Shown piece by piece: positions 9,684 to 17,932 of a DNA stretch of 64,000 bases. The translations under genes were made by a program, and so were the position numbers. How positions within the stretch are numbered: position 1 is the stretch's first letter; each line of letters begins with the position of its first letter. The notes beneath the pieces are model-generated. The model did no database searches, was not told the DNA's origin, and saw only the letters and a program-made list of their open reading frames with translations. The DNA is taken from the NCBI GenBank assembly GCA_934754355.1, contig CAKVID010000004.1:1-64000 (forward strand), in the 5' to 3' direction. This stretch comes from an uncultured Clostridia bacterium (lineage in GTDB: Bacteria > Bacillota > Clostridia > Christensenellales > UBA1242).

Positions 9684-10514
9684 TTAGCATTTTTTATTTA
9701 ATTCAAAATTATCTCCATCAGGGATATTTGGAACAGCATTATTTGTAAATTCTCCGTATTTTGCTAATCTATCAAGATTATTAGCATTGTCATACAAGTA
9801 GCCATACACTTCATTATAATACTTCACATCGTAGATACTCTCTAGATTTGTAAGTTGTGCAACTTCCTCTAGACTTAAACCTCTCTGAATGTATGAGTGA
9901 ACATTTAATGAAGTATTGGATAGTTGTCTAAGGCACATTATACTTCTAGATAATTTCTTGCTAATTGTACTACGCTCCAAGCCTACAATATCTGCAACTA
10001 CATATTGAGAATTGCCCGCAAAATACAATCTTGTAATTTCCAAATTTATGCCAGAAATGAATGAAAGAAGCCTATTTGTATCAATTTTTTCACTTCTTTC
10101 GTCTTCACTATATTCTTCAAAACTGCCATCAGAGACAGCCTTGTCTATTTTTACTTGAAAACCATCTTCTTCTTCGTTCAAACCTGCTTCCAAACTAACA
10201 CTTTCTCTTGCAAAAAGTGGGTCTTTGGTTCTTTTACATCTTCTAAGCAACATTTTGGCTCTATTCATCATACAAAGGATCGCAAAATTTCCAAATGCGA
10301 CATTTTTAGAAGGTTCATATTTATTAATAGCATCAATTAATCCATCTACTAATGAATTATAAAGTTCATCTCTTGGAACATTCATGTTCAAACACTTGCC
10401 AAGACAATGATTAACAAGTGCTTCGTTTGCCATGTAAATTTTATTGAATACTTCATCGTCAGTTTTGGCTAGTTCAAAGTCCTCAGCAGTAATTTTCAAA
10501 TATTTCTTACCCAT
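9684..10514 (-). CDS. divergent sigma-70-family RNA polymerase sigma factor
   Basis: A 276-residue protein. Residues about 30-95 match sigma region 2: LVNHCLGKCLNM then DELYNSLVDGLIDAINKYEP and FGNFAILCMMNRAKMLLRR, with the usual core-binding and -10-recognition helices. A variable acidic linker (about 100-145) is followed by a region-4-like helix-turn-helix (ITRLYFAGNSQYVVADIVG then LERSTISKKLSRSI), and a C-terminal extension of about 70 residues that I do not recognise. Sporulation or stress-type sigmas are the nearest guess; the regulon is unknown. ATG start with GAGGGG. The two coiled-coil genes lie downstream on the same strand after a 260-nt gap, so they could be targets. No anti-sigma factor is seen next to it. 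Confidence 0.75.
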   Translation of the reverse strand: MGKKYLKITAEDFELAKTDDEVFNKIYMANEALVNHCLGKCLNMNVPRDELYNSLVDGLIDAINKYEPSKNVAFGNFAILCMMNRAKMLLRRCKRTKDPLFARESVSLEAGLNEEEDGFQVKIDKAVSDGSFEEYSEDERSEKIDTNRLLSFISGINLEITRLYFAGNSQYVVADIVGLERSTISKKLSRSIMCLRQLSNTSLNVHSYIQRGLSLEEVAQLTNLESIYDVKYYNEVYGYLYDNANNLDRLAKYGEFTNNAVPNIPDGDNFELNKKC

Positions 10515-10596
10515 AATTATCCCCTCATATTTTGGATATTATATCACATATTTCCCCATAATTCAAGGGGGAATTTTATTTGAAGATTTGCATGAA

Positions 10597-10630
10597 AAAA
10601 AACGCAAAGCATAAATGTTTGCTTTGCGTT
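10597..10630 (-). terminator. intrinsic terminator of mazF
   Basis: AACGCAAAGCA pairs with TGCTTTGCGTT (10601-10630) and is followed on the minus strand by eight T residues. It lies just after the mazF stop. Confidence 0.9.
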
Positions 10631-10637
10631 ATTTTGT

Positions 10638-10979
10638 TTAAAATCCAAGGGATATTAGTAATGCTTGATTGACATTCTTCATACATCTATCATCAAGAAT
10701 GCCTATTTTTTCTTTTAATCTTCTCTTGTCAAGTGTTCGGATTTGTTCTAGCAAAAGTACACTATCTTTAGTAAGCCCATATGCCCTACTAAGTTCTATA
10801 TGTGTAGGAATTTTTGCTTTACTCATCTGACTAGTAATTGCCGCAACAATTACCGTAGGACTATACTTATTTCCAATGTCATTTTGAACTATCAAAACAG
10901 GTCTTACACCACCCTGCTCACTACCCAACACAGGACTTAAGTCAGCGTAATATAATTCTCCTCTTTTTATTTCATTCAT
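10638..10979 (-). CDS. mazF: MazF/PemK-family mRNA interferase toxin
   Basis: 113 residues, the normal length for EndoA/MazF of Firmicutes, a ribosome-independent endoribonuclease that cuts single-stranded RNA at short motifs. Conserved elements: IKRGELYYADLSPVLGSEQGG (start of the PemK fold), RPVLIVQND, the core VIVAAITSQ and PTHIEL segments, and DSVLLLEQIRTLDKRRL, which carries the catalytic arginine/threonine region. It overlaps the small upstream gene by 8 nt, the usual arrangement for a cognate antitoxin, though that gene is not a recognisable MazE. Confidence 0.92.
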   Translation of the reverse strand: MNEIKRGELYYADLSPVLGSEQGGVRPVLIVQNDIGNKYSPTVIVAAITSQMSKAKIPTHIELSRAYGLTKDSVLLLEQIRTLDKRRLKEKIGILDDRCMKNVNQALLISLGF

Positions 10980-11187
10980 TTAGCCATCTCTCATAATAAA
11001 TTAAATCCACCACATCAACTGCCTGAAAATCTTTGTCTAATTGTGCGTAAATAGGACGCAAGCTCTCATATATAGAACTCAAGTCCTTACTCATAATATG
11101 CCAACACTTAAAGCATCTGTGACGATTTGATGTTTGATTATTTACACTTTTTAGTCTTATATTCTTATATTTATGAAATTTTTTCAC
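10972..11187 (-). CDS. small protein in the antitoxin position upstream of mazF
   Basis: A 71-residue protein starting at a GTG (11187) with a GGAG site 8 nt upstream; Met 32 (11094) is an alternative giving 40 residues. It carries an HRCFKCWH segment in the middle and an acidic/aromatic C-terminus (DVVDLIYYERWLNE) that resembles the kind of peptide MazE-type antitoxins insert along the MazF groove. No ribbon-helix-helix DNA-binding domain like that of Bacillus NdoAI is visible. Its 8-nt overlap with mazF supports coupled expression. Antitoxin function is inferred from position. Confidence 0.55.
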   Translation of the reverse strand: MKKFHKYKNIRLKSVNNQTSNRHRCFKCWHIMSKDLSSIYESLRPIYAQLDKDFQAVDVVDLIYYERWLNE

Positions 11188-11448
11188 AACTTATCTCCGC
11201 TTCGGTTATCCTATTCAAATTTAATTCTGATTTTTAGTAATTTATGCAATTGATTATTTAATATTAACAAAAATTTACACTTTCTATAATTCGACAAAAA
11301 TATAATAAAATAGCCCTTTTATTGAAAATAAAAAAACTCTATTTGATTAGATAAATACAATTAACTAAAGCATATTATATATCACCTTTAAAGTAGTAAT
11401 ATATTGTATTATCCATCAAAAAGAGTGTAATTTTGAATATTTCTCTAT

Positions 11449-11841
11449 TTATTTCTCTTCGTCAGTTATTTTATTTGTCTCTATCATGCAAATAGCAGTC
11501 GCCATCTCATCTGAATGAGATATGCTTATTTGAATATCTGTCACATTCATAGTCTTAAGCATTATTTGACCTTTGCTAGATATAACTTGCAAATATGGCT
11601 TGCCACTTTCTTCATGACGAACTTCTATGTCATTTAGATTAATTCCGCCACCTATTCCTATTCCCAAAGCCTTAAGGAATGCTTCTTTTGCAGAGAATAT
11701 GCCAGCCAGACTTAGAGTTTGTCTATTATTCTTGGTCACATATTCTATCTCGTAAGGCGTAAAGTATTTCTCTAAGAAATGTTCATTCTGAACAAACTTC
11801 TCCATTCTAACCACATCTAAAACATCAATTCCTACAAGCAT
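11449..11841 (-). CDS. acpS: holo-[acyl-carrier-protein] synthase
   Basis: Transfers 4'-phosphopantetheine from CoA to the serine of apo-ACP. 130 residues, normal length. The two Mg2+/CoA signatures are clear: GIDVLDVVRM near residue 4 (with the metal-binding aspartate) and FSAKEAFLKALGIG near residue 50, followed by the ISISHSDEMATAI strand. Its ATG overlaps the recX stop by one base (TAATG), so it is translated after recX. The order acpS then toxin locus resembles the acpS-alr-ndoAI-ndoA region of Bacillus. Confidence 0.93.
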   Translation of the reverse strand: MLVGIDVLDVVRMEKFVQNEHFLEKYFTPYEIEYVTKNNRQTLSLAGIFSAKEAFLKALGIGIGGGINLNDIEVRHEESGKPYLQVISSKGQIMLKTMNVTDIQISISHSDEMATAICMIETNKITDEEK

Positions 11842-12446
11842 TATTCATTCTCCTCTTTTAGTCTATTTACTAAACTATTAATTTCATCAAATTCATATCC
11901 TCTAGAATATAGAAATCTACTTAATTTCTGACAATTCTCATAAGTAAATTCTCTATTCTTCATATATTTAAGTGCTACTTTCTCGATACTATCTATATTT
12001 GCTGTATCCAAATATTTATCTATAATTTCGTCACTCACGCCTTTGCTTTTGAGTTGCGATTTCAATTTTAATTTACCATATTTTGTAGAGTAAGTCAACA
12101 CATACGCTCTTGCGTAATTCTCATCATCTAAGTAATTATATTCAATTAATTTATCCATTACATAATTAATTGTATTAGGATTATAATCTTTCTTCCTTAG
12201 ATAATCTCTCAATTGTTTGGCAGTTTTCAAATTAGTTCCAATATATTTAATTGCCTTTGCCAAAGCCTTGCCTTTCTCATCTTCTAGTATTAAATTTCTA
12301 AGATATTCTTCATCAATATCTAGCCCTACTTTTAGATGTTCTCTTACTACTAATTCAAGAGAAATTCCCGAGTAGTATTTCTCATCGAGATAAAGATTAA
12401 CTCTATCTTTATTATTTTTCTGAATTTCAAGTTTGGTTATTTCCAT
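11841..12446 (-). CDS. recX: RecX-family regulator of RecA
   Basis: 201 residues, all helical, with the triplicated three-helix RecX arrangement: KALAKAIKYIGTNLKTAKQLRDYL (first repeat), VMDKLIEYNYLDDENYARAYV with the conserved LDDxxYAR motif, and KLKLKSQLKSKGVSDEIIDKYL. RecX proteins bind the RecA filament groove and limit its activity. The N-terminal 60 residues form the beta-type domain seen in many Firmicute RecX proteins. It overlaps the upstream YigZ-family gene by 10 nt and acpS by 1 nt. Confidence 0.88.
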   Translation of the reverse strand: MEITKLEIQKNNKDRVNLYLDEKYYSGISLELVVREHLKVGLDIDEEYLRNLILEDEKGKALAKAIKYIGTNLKTAKQLRDYLRKKDYNPNTINYVMDKLIEYNYLDDENYARAYVLTYSTKYGKLKLKSQLKSKGVSDEIIDKYLDTANIDSIEKVALKYMKNREFTYENCQKLSRFLYSRGYEFDEINSLVNRLKEENE

Positions 12447-12997
12447 AATTCTCGAGTTATTTCCCCTTCAATTTCCTTGCTTTCCACTTCGTAAGTAATA
12501 TCTACTTTATCACTATATTTAATGTCGATTATATTTCCATTATTTCTGCTAATAATATTTTTGGCTTTATCGCCATTTTTTATATCGCACACAATATTGC
12601 AAATAAACTTAGGTTTGTATTCTACAATTTCACTTGTGTCAATTACGCTATTAGCACTAGTTGTATATGCTCTAATTAGTCCACCCGCACCTAATTTCTT
12701 GCCACCAAAATATCTAACAACCACTATTAGCACATTTTCCAAATTTTTCTTCTTCAAGACTTCAAGCATTGGTCTACCTGCTGTACCCGAAGGTTCTCCG
12801 TTATCGCTACACTTCTCTACCCTTGGAGTAGATAAAATATATGCATAGCAAATATGCGTAGCATCGCTATACTTACTAGACACCTCAGATAAATGTTTTT
12901 TACATTCATCTTCATAACTTACTGGATAAGCAAGAGATATAAATTTAGACTTATTTACAATATAAATATTTTCACTTAGAGATTTTATCGTCTTCAT
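12437..12997 (-). CDS. YigZ/IMPACT-family protein
   Basis: 186 residues with the UPF0029/IMPACT N-terminal domain: SKFISLAYPV, DATHICYAYI, CSDNGEPSGTAGRPMLEVL and VVVRYFGGKKLGAGGLIRAY are the family hallmarks. The C-terminal half is shorter than usual. YigZ-type proteins have a ribosomal-protein-S5-like fold; their bacterial role is poorly defined. First gene of a tightly overlapping yigZ-recX-acpS operon. Confidence 0.88.
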   Translation of the reverse strand: MKTIKSLSENIYIVNKSKFISLAYPVSYEDECKKHLSEVSSKYSDATHICYAYILSTPRVEKCSDNGEPSGTAGRPMLEVLKKKNLENVLIVVVRYFGGKKLGAGGLIRAYTTSANSVIDTSEIVEYKPKFICNIVCDIKNGDKAKNIISRNNGNIIDIKYSDKVDITYEVESKEIEGEITRELWK

Positions 12998-13222
12998 ACA
13001 TTACATATTTTAGCAATTTTTGCTTAACTTTACAATTTATTTGGTCAGATTTATTATTTTTTATCTCAAAATAATTTTGCGTAATTACTAAAGTTTGCTA
13101 AAATTACTATTGAGATATTTATTTCTGTAGAGAATATATTTATTCAAATTAACTATAGACATGACATTTAGTAAATATCAAACTACAAAATTAGAATATC
13201 AAAGAACAATTAGGAGTAATAT

Positions 13223-13915
13223 ATGGAAATTTTGAAAGAAGTAACTGAAATGTGCAACGTCAATAATTGTCAGTCACATGGCCCCGCCGTTATTCCACAA
13301 GAAGGACATTGGGACAAAGTAACAAAAATCGAACAAATAAGTGGATTTACACATGGCTGTGGCGCTTGTGCTCCTCAACAAGGCACTTGTAAATTATCAT
13401 TGAATGTCAAAGATGGTGTTATCCAAGAGGCATTGGTAGAGACTATTGGCTGTAGCGGTATGACGCAATCTGCTGCAATGGCTGCTGAGACTTTGCCTGG
13501 CAAAACACTACTAGAGGCTCTAAACACCGACTTAGTTTGCGATGCTATCAACGATGCTATGAAACATTTATTTTTGCAAATTGTTTATGGTAGAACTCAA
13601 TCTGCATTCTCAGAAAATGGTTTGCCTGTTGGCTCTGCTCTAGATGATTTGGGCAAAAATAGAAGTAGCCTTGTTGGAACACACTATAGTACCAAAGAGA
13701 AAGGCACTAGATATTTGCAAACTGCAGAAGGTTATACAAATAGATTAGCACTTGACGAAAATGATGAGATTATTGGCTATGAATATATCAATCTAAATAA
13801 TATGATGAGACTTATTAAACAAGGTAAAGATGTTAAAGATGCTTACAACGAAAGCATCAAAACTTATGGCAGATTTGAAGATGCTGTTAAATACATCGAC
13901 CCTAGAAAGGAGTAA
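13223..13915 (+). CDS. IscU/NifU-like iron-sulfur cluster scaffold protein
   Basis: 230 residues. The central part has the IscU/NifU-N fold with cysteines in FTHGCGACAPQQGTC (residues about 43-57) and ETIGCSGMTQSAAMAAE (about 75-90), while NALCDAI-like helix residues (DLVCDAINDAM) supply the third region. The N-terminus has an extra cysteine pair (MCNVNNC), and the C-terminal 90 residues form an additional helical extension not found in classical IscU. Such proteins are annotated as cluster assembly scaffolds and are found next to GGGtGRT proteins, as here (3-nt gap). AGGAG upstream of the ATG. Confidence 0.85.
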   Translation: MEILKEVTEMCNVNNCQSHGPAVIPQEGHWDKVTKIEQISGFTHGCGACAPQQGTCKLSLNVKDGVIQEALVETIGCSGMTQSAAMAAETLPGKTLLEALNTDLVCDAINDAMKHLFLQIVYGRTQSAFSENGLPVGSALDDLGKNRSSLVGTHYSTKEKGTRYLQTAEGYTNRLALDENDEIIGYEYINLNNMMRLIKQGKDVKDAYNESIKTYGRFEDAVKYIDPRKE

Positions 13916-13918
13916 TTT

Positions 13919-14917
13919 ATGATAACATTTGAAGGATATGATAGAAGAATAGACAAAATTAATGGCGTTTTGAAAGAATATGGTATTGCTAGCCTAGAAG
14001 AATGCAAAGATATTTGTGATAAAGCCGGCATTGATGTAGAGAGTGTTGTAAGAGAAATACAACCAATCTGCTTTGATAACGCTGTATGGGCTTACACAAT
14101 GGGTACTGCTATCGCACTTAAGAAAGGCGAAGTAAGTGCTGAAAGATGTGCTGAGAATATCGGTATTGGATTGCAAGCATTCTGCGTAAAAGGAAGTGTT
14201 GCAGATAGCCGTCAAGTAGGTATTGGACATGGCAAACTTGCAAGTATGCTTCTTAATGAGAACACCAAATGTTTTGCACTACTTGCTGGACACGAAAGTT
14301 TTGCTGCAGCAGAAGGTGCCCTTGGAATTGTAAGAAATGCCAATAAAGCAAGAAAAGAGCCACTTAGAGTTATTCTTAATGGCCTAGGCAAAGATGCTGC
14401 TTATTTAATTTCTAGAATTAATGGTTTTACATACATCAAGACTAGATATAATTTCCAAAATCAAGAATTAGAAATATTGGAGACCAAGAAATTCTCTAAT
14501 TCATACAAATCAGAAATCAAAGTATATGGTTGCGAAGATGTAACAGAAGGTGTTGCAGTAATGAAACACGAAGGCGTAGATATCTCTATTACTGGTAACT
14601 CAACTAACCCAGTTAGATTTACTCACCCTACTGCTGGTATCTATAAGAAATGGTGTACTGAGAATGGCAAAAATTATTTCTCAGTTGCTTCAGGTGGCGG
14701 TACTGGTAGAACACTTCACCCAGACAATGTTGGTTCTGGCTCTGCTAGTTATGGATTGACTGATACATTAGGAAGAATGCACGCTGACGCACAATTTGCT
14801 GGTTCATCATCAGTTCCTGCCCATGTAGATATGATGGGTTACATTGGAATGGGAAATAACCCAATGGTTGGTGCAACAGTTTCCCTTGCAGTTAAATCTT
14901 ACGAAGCACTTAAGTAA
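13919..14917 (+). CDS. GGGtGRT protein
   Basis: 332 residues; the eponymous GGGTGRT motif is at residues 259-265, followed by the conserved HPDNVGSGSASYGLTDTLGR and a C-terminus rich in glycine and histidine (VPAHVDMMGYIGMGNNP). This family (Pfam GGGtGRT) is widespread in anaerobes and has no established biochemical role; it almost always follows a NifU/IscU-like gene, as here, so an iron-sulfur or redox role is the reasonable inference. Ribosome binding site AAAGGAG overlaps the end of the preceding gene. Confidence 0.9.
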   Translation: MITFEGYDRRIDKINGVLKEYGIASLEECKDICDKAGIDVESVVREIQPICFDNAVWAYTMGTAIALKKGEVSAERCAENIGIGLQAFCVKGSVADSRQVGIGHGKLASMLLNENTKCFALLAGHESFAAAEGALGIVRNANKARKEPLRVILNGLGKDAAYLISRINGFTYIKTRYNFQNQELEILETKKFSNSYKSEIKVYGCEDVTEGVAVMKHEGVDISITGNSTNPVRFTHPTAGIYKKWCTENGKNYFSVASGGGTGRTLHPDNVGSGSASYGLTDTLGRMHADAQFAGSSSVPAHVDMMGYIGMGNNPMVGATVSLAVKSYEALK

Positions 14918-14962
14918 TTTTTTTGGTATTACAACCGATTATTTATTAGGTTTAGAAGAGTG

Positions 14963-14996
14963 AAGAAGAAATTTGATTAATTTCTTCTTTTTTTGT
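14963..14996 (+). terminator. intrinsic terminator of the scaffold/GGGtGRT operon
   Basis: AAGAAGAAATT pairs with AATTTCTTCTT across a 5-nt loop, with a T run after 14987. About 45 nt downstream of the stop. Confidence 0.85.
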
Positions 14997-15007
14997 AGTC
15001 AAAGCAA

Positions 15008-15037
15008 TTGACAAATTATTTCCAAATATGATAGCAT
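15008..15037 (+). promoter_or_regulatory. promoter upstream of the ABC exporter leader
   Basis: Perfect -35 TTGACA at 15008-15013, 18-nt spacer, -10 TAGCAT (4/6) at 15032-15037. A start near 15044 would produce a roughly 65-nt transcript ending at the hairpin at 15056-15108 before the exporter genes. Confidence 0.45.
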
Positions 15038-15055
15038 AATAAATAGATTAAATTA

Positions 15056-15108
15056 TGCACTTGACTGGAGGCAACATTTAAATAATCTCTGGTCGGGTGC
15101 ATTTTTTT
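15056..15108 (+). terminator. leader terminator/attenuator before the ABC exporter operon
   Basis: TGCACTTGACTGG (15056-15068) pairs with CTGGTCGGGTGCA (15089-15101) in a 13-bp stem with four G-U pairs, closed by a 20-nt loop and followed by seven T. It lies between a TTGACA promoter and the exporter start at 15182, so it would stop transcription before the operon unless antiterminated. No known riboswitch or T-box motif recognised. Confidence 0.65.
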
Positions 15109-15181
15109 GTCCAAATTTTTGTTTGATAATAAGGAGGTTAAATAATAACATAAATCTTTTAAAATTAAATATGGAGGAAAA

Positions 15182-16162
15182 ATGATAGAACTAAAATCTA
15201 TTTCAAAGCAATACAAAATTGCTCTGAAAGAAAAAGGACTTAAAGGCACGATTAAGAGTTTTTTCAAAAGAAAATACAAAACAATTGATGCACTTAAAGA
15301 TGTGTCCTTTAGAATTGATGAAGGCGAAATTGTTGGATACATAGGCCCAAATGGTGCTGGCAAAAGCACAACTATCAAAATAATGTGTGGGATACTTGCT
15401 CCAACCTCTGGCGAATGCGTTATTGATGGATTTAATCCATATAAAGAACGCAAAGATTATGTAAAAAATATAGGAGCGGTCTTTGGACAGAGGTCAAATC
15501 TTTCGTGGGATTTGCCAATTATAGACTCTTATGAATTACTCAAAGAGATATACAAGGTTTCAGATACCGACTACCAAGAAAGACTACAACGAATAACAAA
15601 AATTTTAGGACTTGATGAACTACTTAATGTTCCGCCAAGACAAATGAGTTTGGGACAACGAATGAAATGTGAATTAGCAGGAGTGCTACTTCATAATCCC
15701 AAAATACTTTTCTTAGACGAGCCAACTATTGGCTTAGACTCCACTGCCAAATTAGCAGTTAGAGACATGGTAAGAAAAATTAATAAAGAAATGAAAGTTA
15801 CCGTAATTCTGACTACCCACGATATGAATGATATAGAAGCACTTGCAAATAGAGTAATCCTAATTGGCAAAGGCAGACTATTATATGATGGTTCTTTCAA
15901 AGAAATTAAAGATAGGTTCAAAAACAACATAACAATTGATGTAGAATTATTTGAACCAAATAAAGACTTTCAAATAGATAAATACGAAGTAATATCTAAT
16001 AATGACGGACTAATTAAATTAAAGCCAAAAGACGATACCAAATTCAATATCGTCAAATTTACCAAAGAAGTATACGATAAATACAATGTGAAAGATATAA
16101 ATGTAAATAGTCTTAATTTAGAAGAAATAATATATCACTTATACAAGGAGTATAATGTATGA
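15182..16162 (+). CDS. ABC-2-type exporter ATP-binding protein
   Basis: 326 residues, an ABC ATPase of the daunorubicin/DrrA-like type with a C-terminal extension. Walker A GPNGAGKST is near residue 57, Q-loop region VFGQRSNLSWDLP near 102, signature LSLGQRMKCELAG near 158 and Walker B ILFLDEPTIGLD near 178, with the switch histidine in TTHDMNDIEAL. The family exports drugs, lipids or polysaccharide-like substrates; the substrate here is not determinable. GGAGG ribosome binding site. Its TGA stop overlaps the ATG of the first permease by 4 nt. Confidence 0.9.
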   Translation: MIELKSISKQYKIALKEKGLKGTIKSFFKRKYKTIDALKDVSFRIDEGEIVGYIGPNGAGKSTTIKIMCGILAPTSGECVIDGFNPYKERKDYVKNIGAVFGQRSNLSWDLPIIDSYELLKEIYKVSDTDYQERLQRITKILGLDELLNVPPRQMSLGQRMKCELAGVLLHNPKILFLDEPTIGLDSTAKLAVRDMVRKINKEMKVTVILTTHDMNDIEALANRVILIGKGRLLYDGSFKEIKDRFKNNITIDVELFEPNKDFQIDKYEVISNNDGLIKLKPKDDTKFNIVKFTKEVYDKYNVKDINVNSLNLEEIIYHLYKEYNV

Positions 16163-16962
16163 GGGTATACGGAAGGATATTTAAGACCAAACTTCTTGAA
16201 CAATTACACTACAAAGGTTCATATATCTCGGGGGTTATTTGCCAAATTGCTTTTGGATTTATGCACATACTTCTATATATGGCATTCTTTGAAAATGGTG
16301 TTCCGCAAGATTTCTCACTACCCCAAATGGTTACATATGTATGGTTAGGACAAGCATTCTTTGCAATGTTTCACTATGGCGACTCTTGCAAAAAGCAAAT
16401 TTCTTTTGAAATAGTTAACGGCAATGTATGTTATCAATTAATCAAACCCATTAACCTATATAATTTATGGTTAGGCGAAGTTTGGTTTACTGGCATTTCA
16501 ATGGCAATTGTTAGATGTCTTCCACTTCTAATATTTGCGTCACTCCTACCACTAGGATTTGGATTATCTCTACCTGTTAGTTTTCTTGCTTTTGCACTAT
16601 TTATTATATCCATTATATTTGGCAGTCTGCTTATTGCTGTAATCAAAATGTTTGCATATATTATAGTGTTATATACTCTAGACCCCAGAGGAGTATTTAA
16701 TATTACATACTCACTATTTGGCTTCTTAGGCGGACTGGTAATTCCAATACCCCTATTCCCTGAATTTATGCAGAATATATTTAATTTCTTACCATTTAGA
16801 TATGTAGGAGATTTACCTTATAAAATTTATATTGGTTACACTCCTATTTCAACTGCACTTTGGCAAATAGGCATTCAAATAATATGGATTATTGGTTTGT
16901 ATACAATAGGCAAATTGATTTTAACTTCCAAAAGTAAGAAATTGGTTGTACAAGGAGGTTAA
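16159..16962 (+). CDS. ABC-2-type transporter permease, subunit 1
   Basis: 267 residues with six predicted membrane helices; a short cytoplasmic N-terminus (FKTKLLEQLHYKGSYIS) precedes the first. Typical of the ABC-2 permease families that pair with a DrrA-like ATPase. Coupled to the ATPase gene by an ATGA overlap and followed by a second permease, so the pump is probably a heterodimeric membrane domain with a homodimeric ATPase. Confidence 0.85.
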   Translation: MRVYGRIFKTKLLEQLHYKGSYISGVICQIAFGFMHILLYMAFFENGVPQDFSLPQMVTYVWLGQAFFAMFHYGDSCKKQISFEIVNGNVCYQLIKPINLYNLWLGEVWFTGISMAIVRCLPLLIFASLLPLGFGLSLPVSFLAFALFIISIIFGSLLIAVIKMFAYIIVLYTLDPRGVFNITYSLFGFLGGLVIPIPLFPEFMQNIFNFLPFRYVGDLPYKIYIGYTPISTALWQIGIQIIWIIGLYTIGKLILTSKSKKLVVQGG

Positions 16963-16966
16963 AGTA

Positions 16967-17743
16967 ATGAAATTATATTTTAAATATTTTACCACTCAAA
17001 TAAAAGCAAATATGACTTATAGAGCATCATCAATCTTTGCTTCCATTGGTCAATTACTTGGAACTATTACCACACTTATTGGAATATATTTACTATTTGG
17101 CAAGTTTGACCATTTGGGAGATTATTCTTTTGAGCATATTTTACTTACTTATGCAATCATAATATTTGTATTTAGTTTTGATGAAATGATATTCAGAGGC
17201 TTTGACGAATTTGATAGACTTATTTCAACAGGAGAAATGGATAGATTACTTCTTCGACCACGAAATATTGTTTTACAAGTATGTGGTTACAAAATTGAAC
17301 CTATGAAATTAGGAAGAGTATTATTTGGATTAGGTCTAATTATCTTTGCTTGTTTCAATCTAAGCATTGAATGGACTATACTTAAGGCACTGATTGTACT
17401 AGAAATGGTTGTTAGCGGGATTATTACATTCTTTGGAGTGTATCTATTTACCGCCAGTATTACAATATTTACAATTAATCGTGCCGAATTTATCAATATC
17501 TTTACAGATGGCGGACGAGAATTGTGCTACTATCCACTAGACATTTTCAAAAAATTCATAAGTAAATTATTTACTTTTGTAATACCATTTGCATCGTTTA
17601 ATTATATGCCTCTTAGATATCTATTAGGCTTTAGCGATGCTAATGCATGGAATTTAGTCTATCCCCTAATAAGTATTGTATTTTGCTTTATTGGATATAT
17701 AACATTTAATATCTGTATGAAGAAATACAAGAGTTGCGGTTAA
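16967..17743 (+). CDS. ABC-2-type transporter permease, subunit 2
   Basis: 258 residues from the ATG at 16967, which has AAGGAGG 8 nt upstream; an in-frame TTG seven codons earlier lacks a site. Six membrane helices, with the EMIFRGFDEFDRLISTGEMD cytoplasmic loop and LLRPRNIVLQ typical of this ABC-2 permease subgroup. Last gene of the exporter operon. Confidence 0.85.
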   Translation: MKLYFKYFTTQIKANMTYRASSIFASIGQLLGTITTLIGIYLLFGKFDHLGDYSFEHILLTYAIIIFVFSFDEMIFRGFDEFDRLISTGEMDRLLLRPRNIVLQVCGYKIEPMKLGRVLFGLGLIIFACFNLSIEWTILKALIVLEMVVSGIITFFGVYLFTASITIFTINRAEFINIFTDGGRELCYYPLDIFKKFISKLFTFVIPFASFNYMPLRYLLGFSDANAWNLVYPLISIVFCFIGYITFNICMKKYKSCG

Positions 17744-17799
17744 TTTTAGAAATCTATTTGGATATATATTAGTTTTAAAACTAAAATAATAACATAAAA

Positions 17800-17860
17800 A
17801 ACTAGAATAATAAACATAATAAACATAATAAACATAAATAATAAAAGTAATAAACATAAA
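17800..17860. repeat. AATAAACAT-type low-complexity repeat
   Basis: The unit ATAATAAAC or close variants is repeated about six times between the exporter operon and the convergent terminator. Simple-sequence tract without coding potential. Confidence 0.7.
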
Positions 17861-17861
17861 A

Positions 17862-17902
17862 AATAGCCCTTATAAGCAAATGCTTATAGGAACTATTTTT
17901 TT
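17862..17902. terminator. bidirectional terminator between exporter operon and leuS
   Basis: AATAGCCCTTATAAGC pairs with GCTTATAGGAACTATT (internal bulge) around an AAAT loop; A run on the left and T run on the right serve both convergent units. Confidence 0.75.
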
Positions 17903-17932
17903 GTGATTATTCTAATTATATACATGACTATC

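Noticed and set aside
15040..15180. Known riboswitch or T-box upstream of the ABC exporter
   Set aside because: The leader is short and lacks the T-box and riboswitch core motifs I can recognise; kept only as an attenuator candidate.
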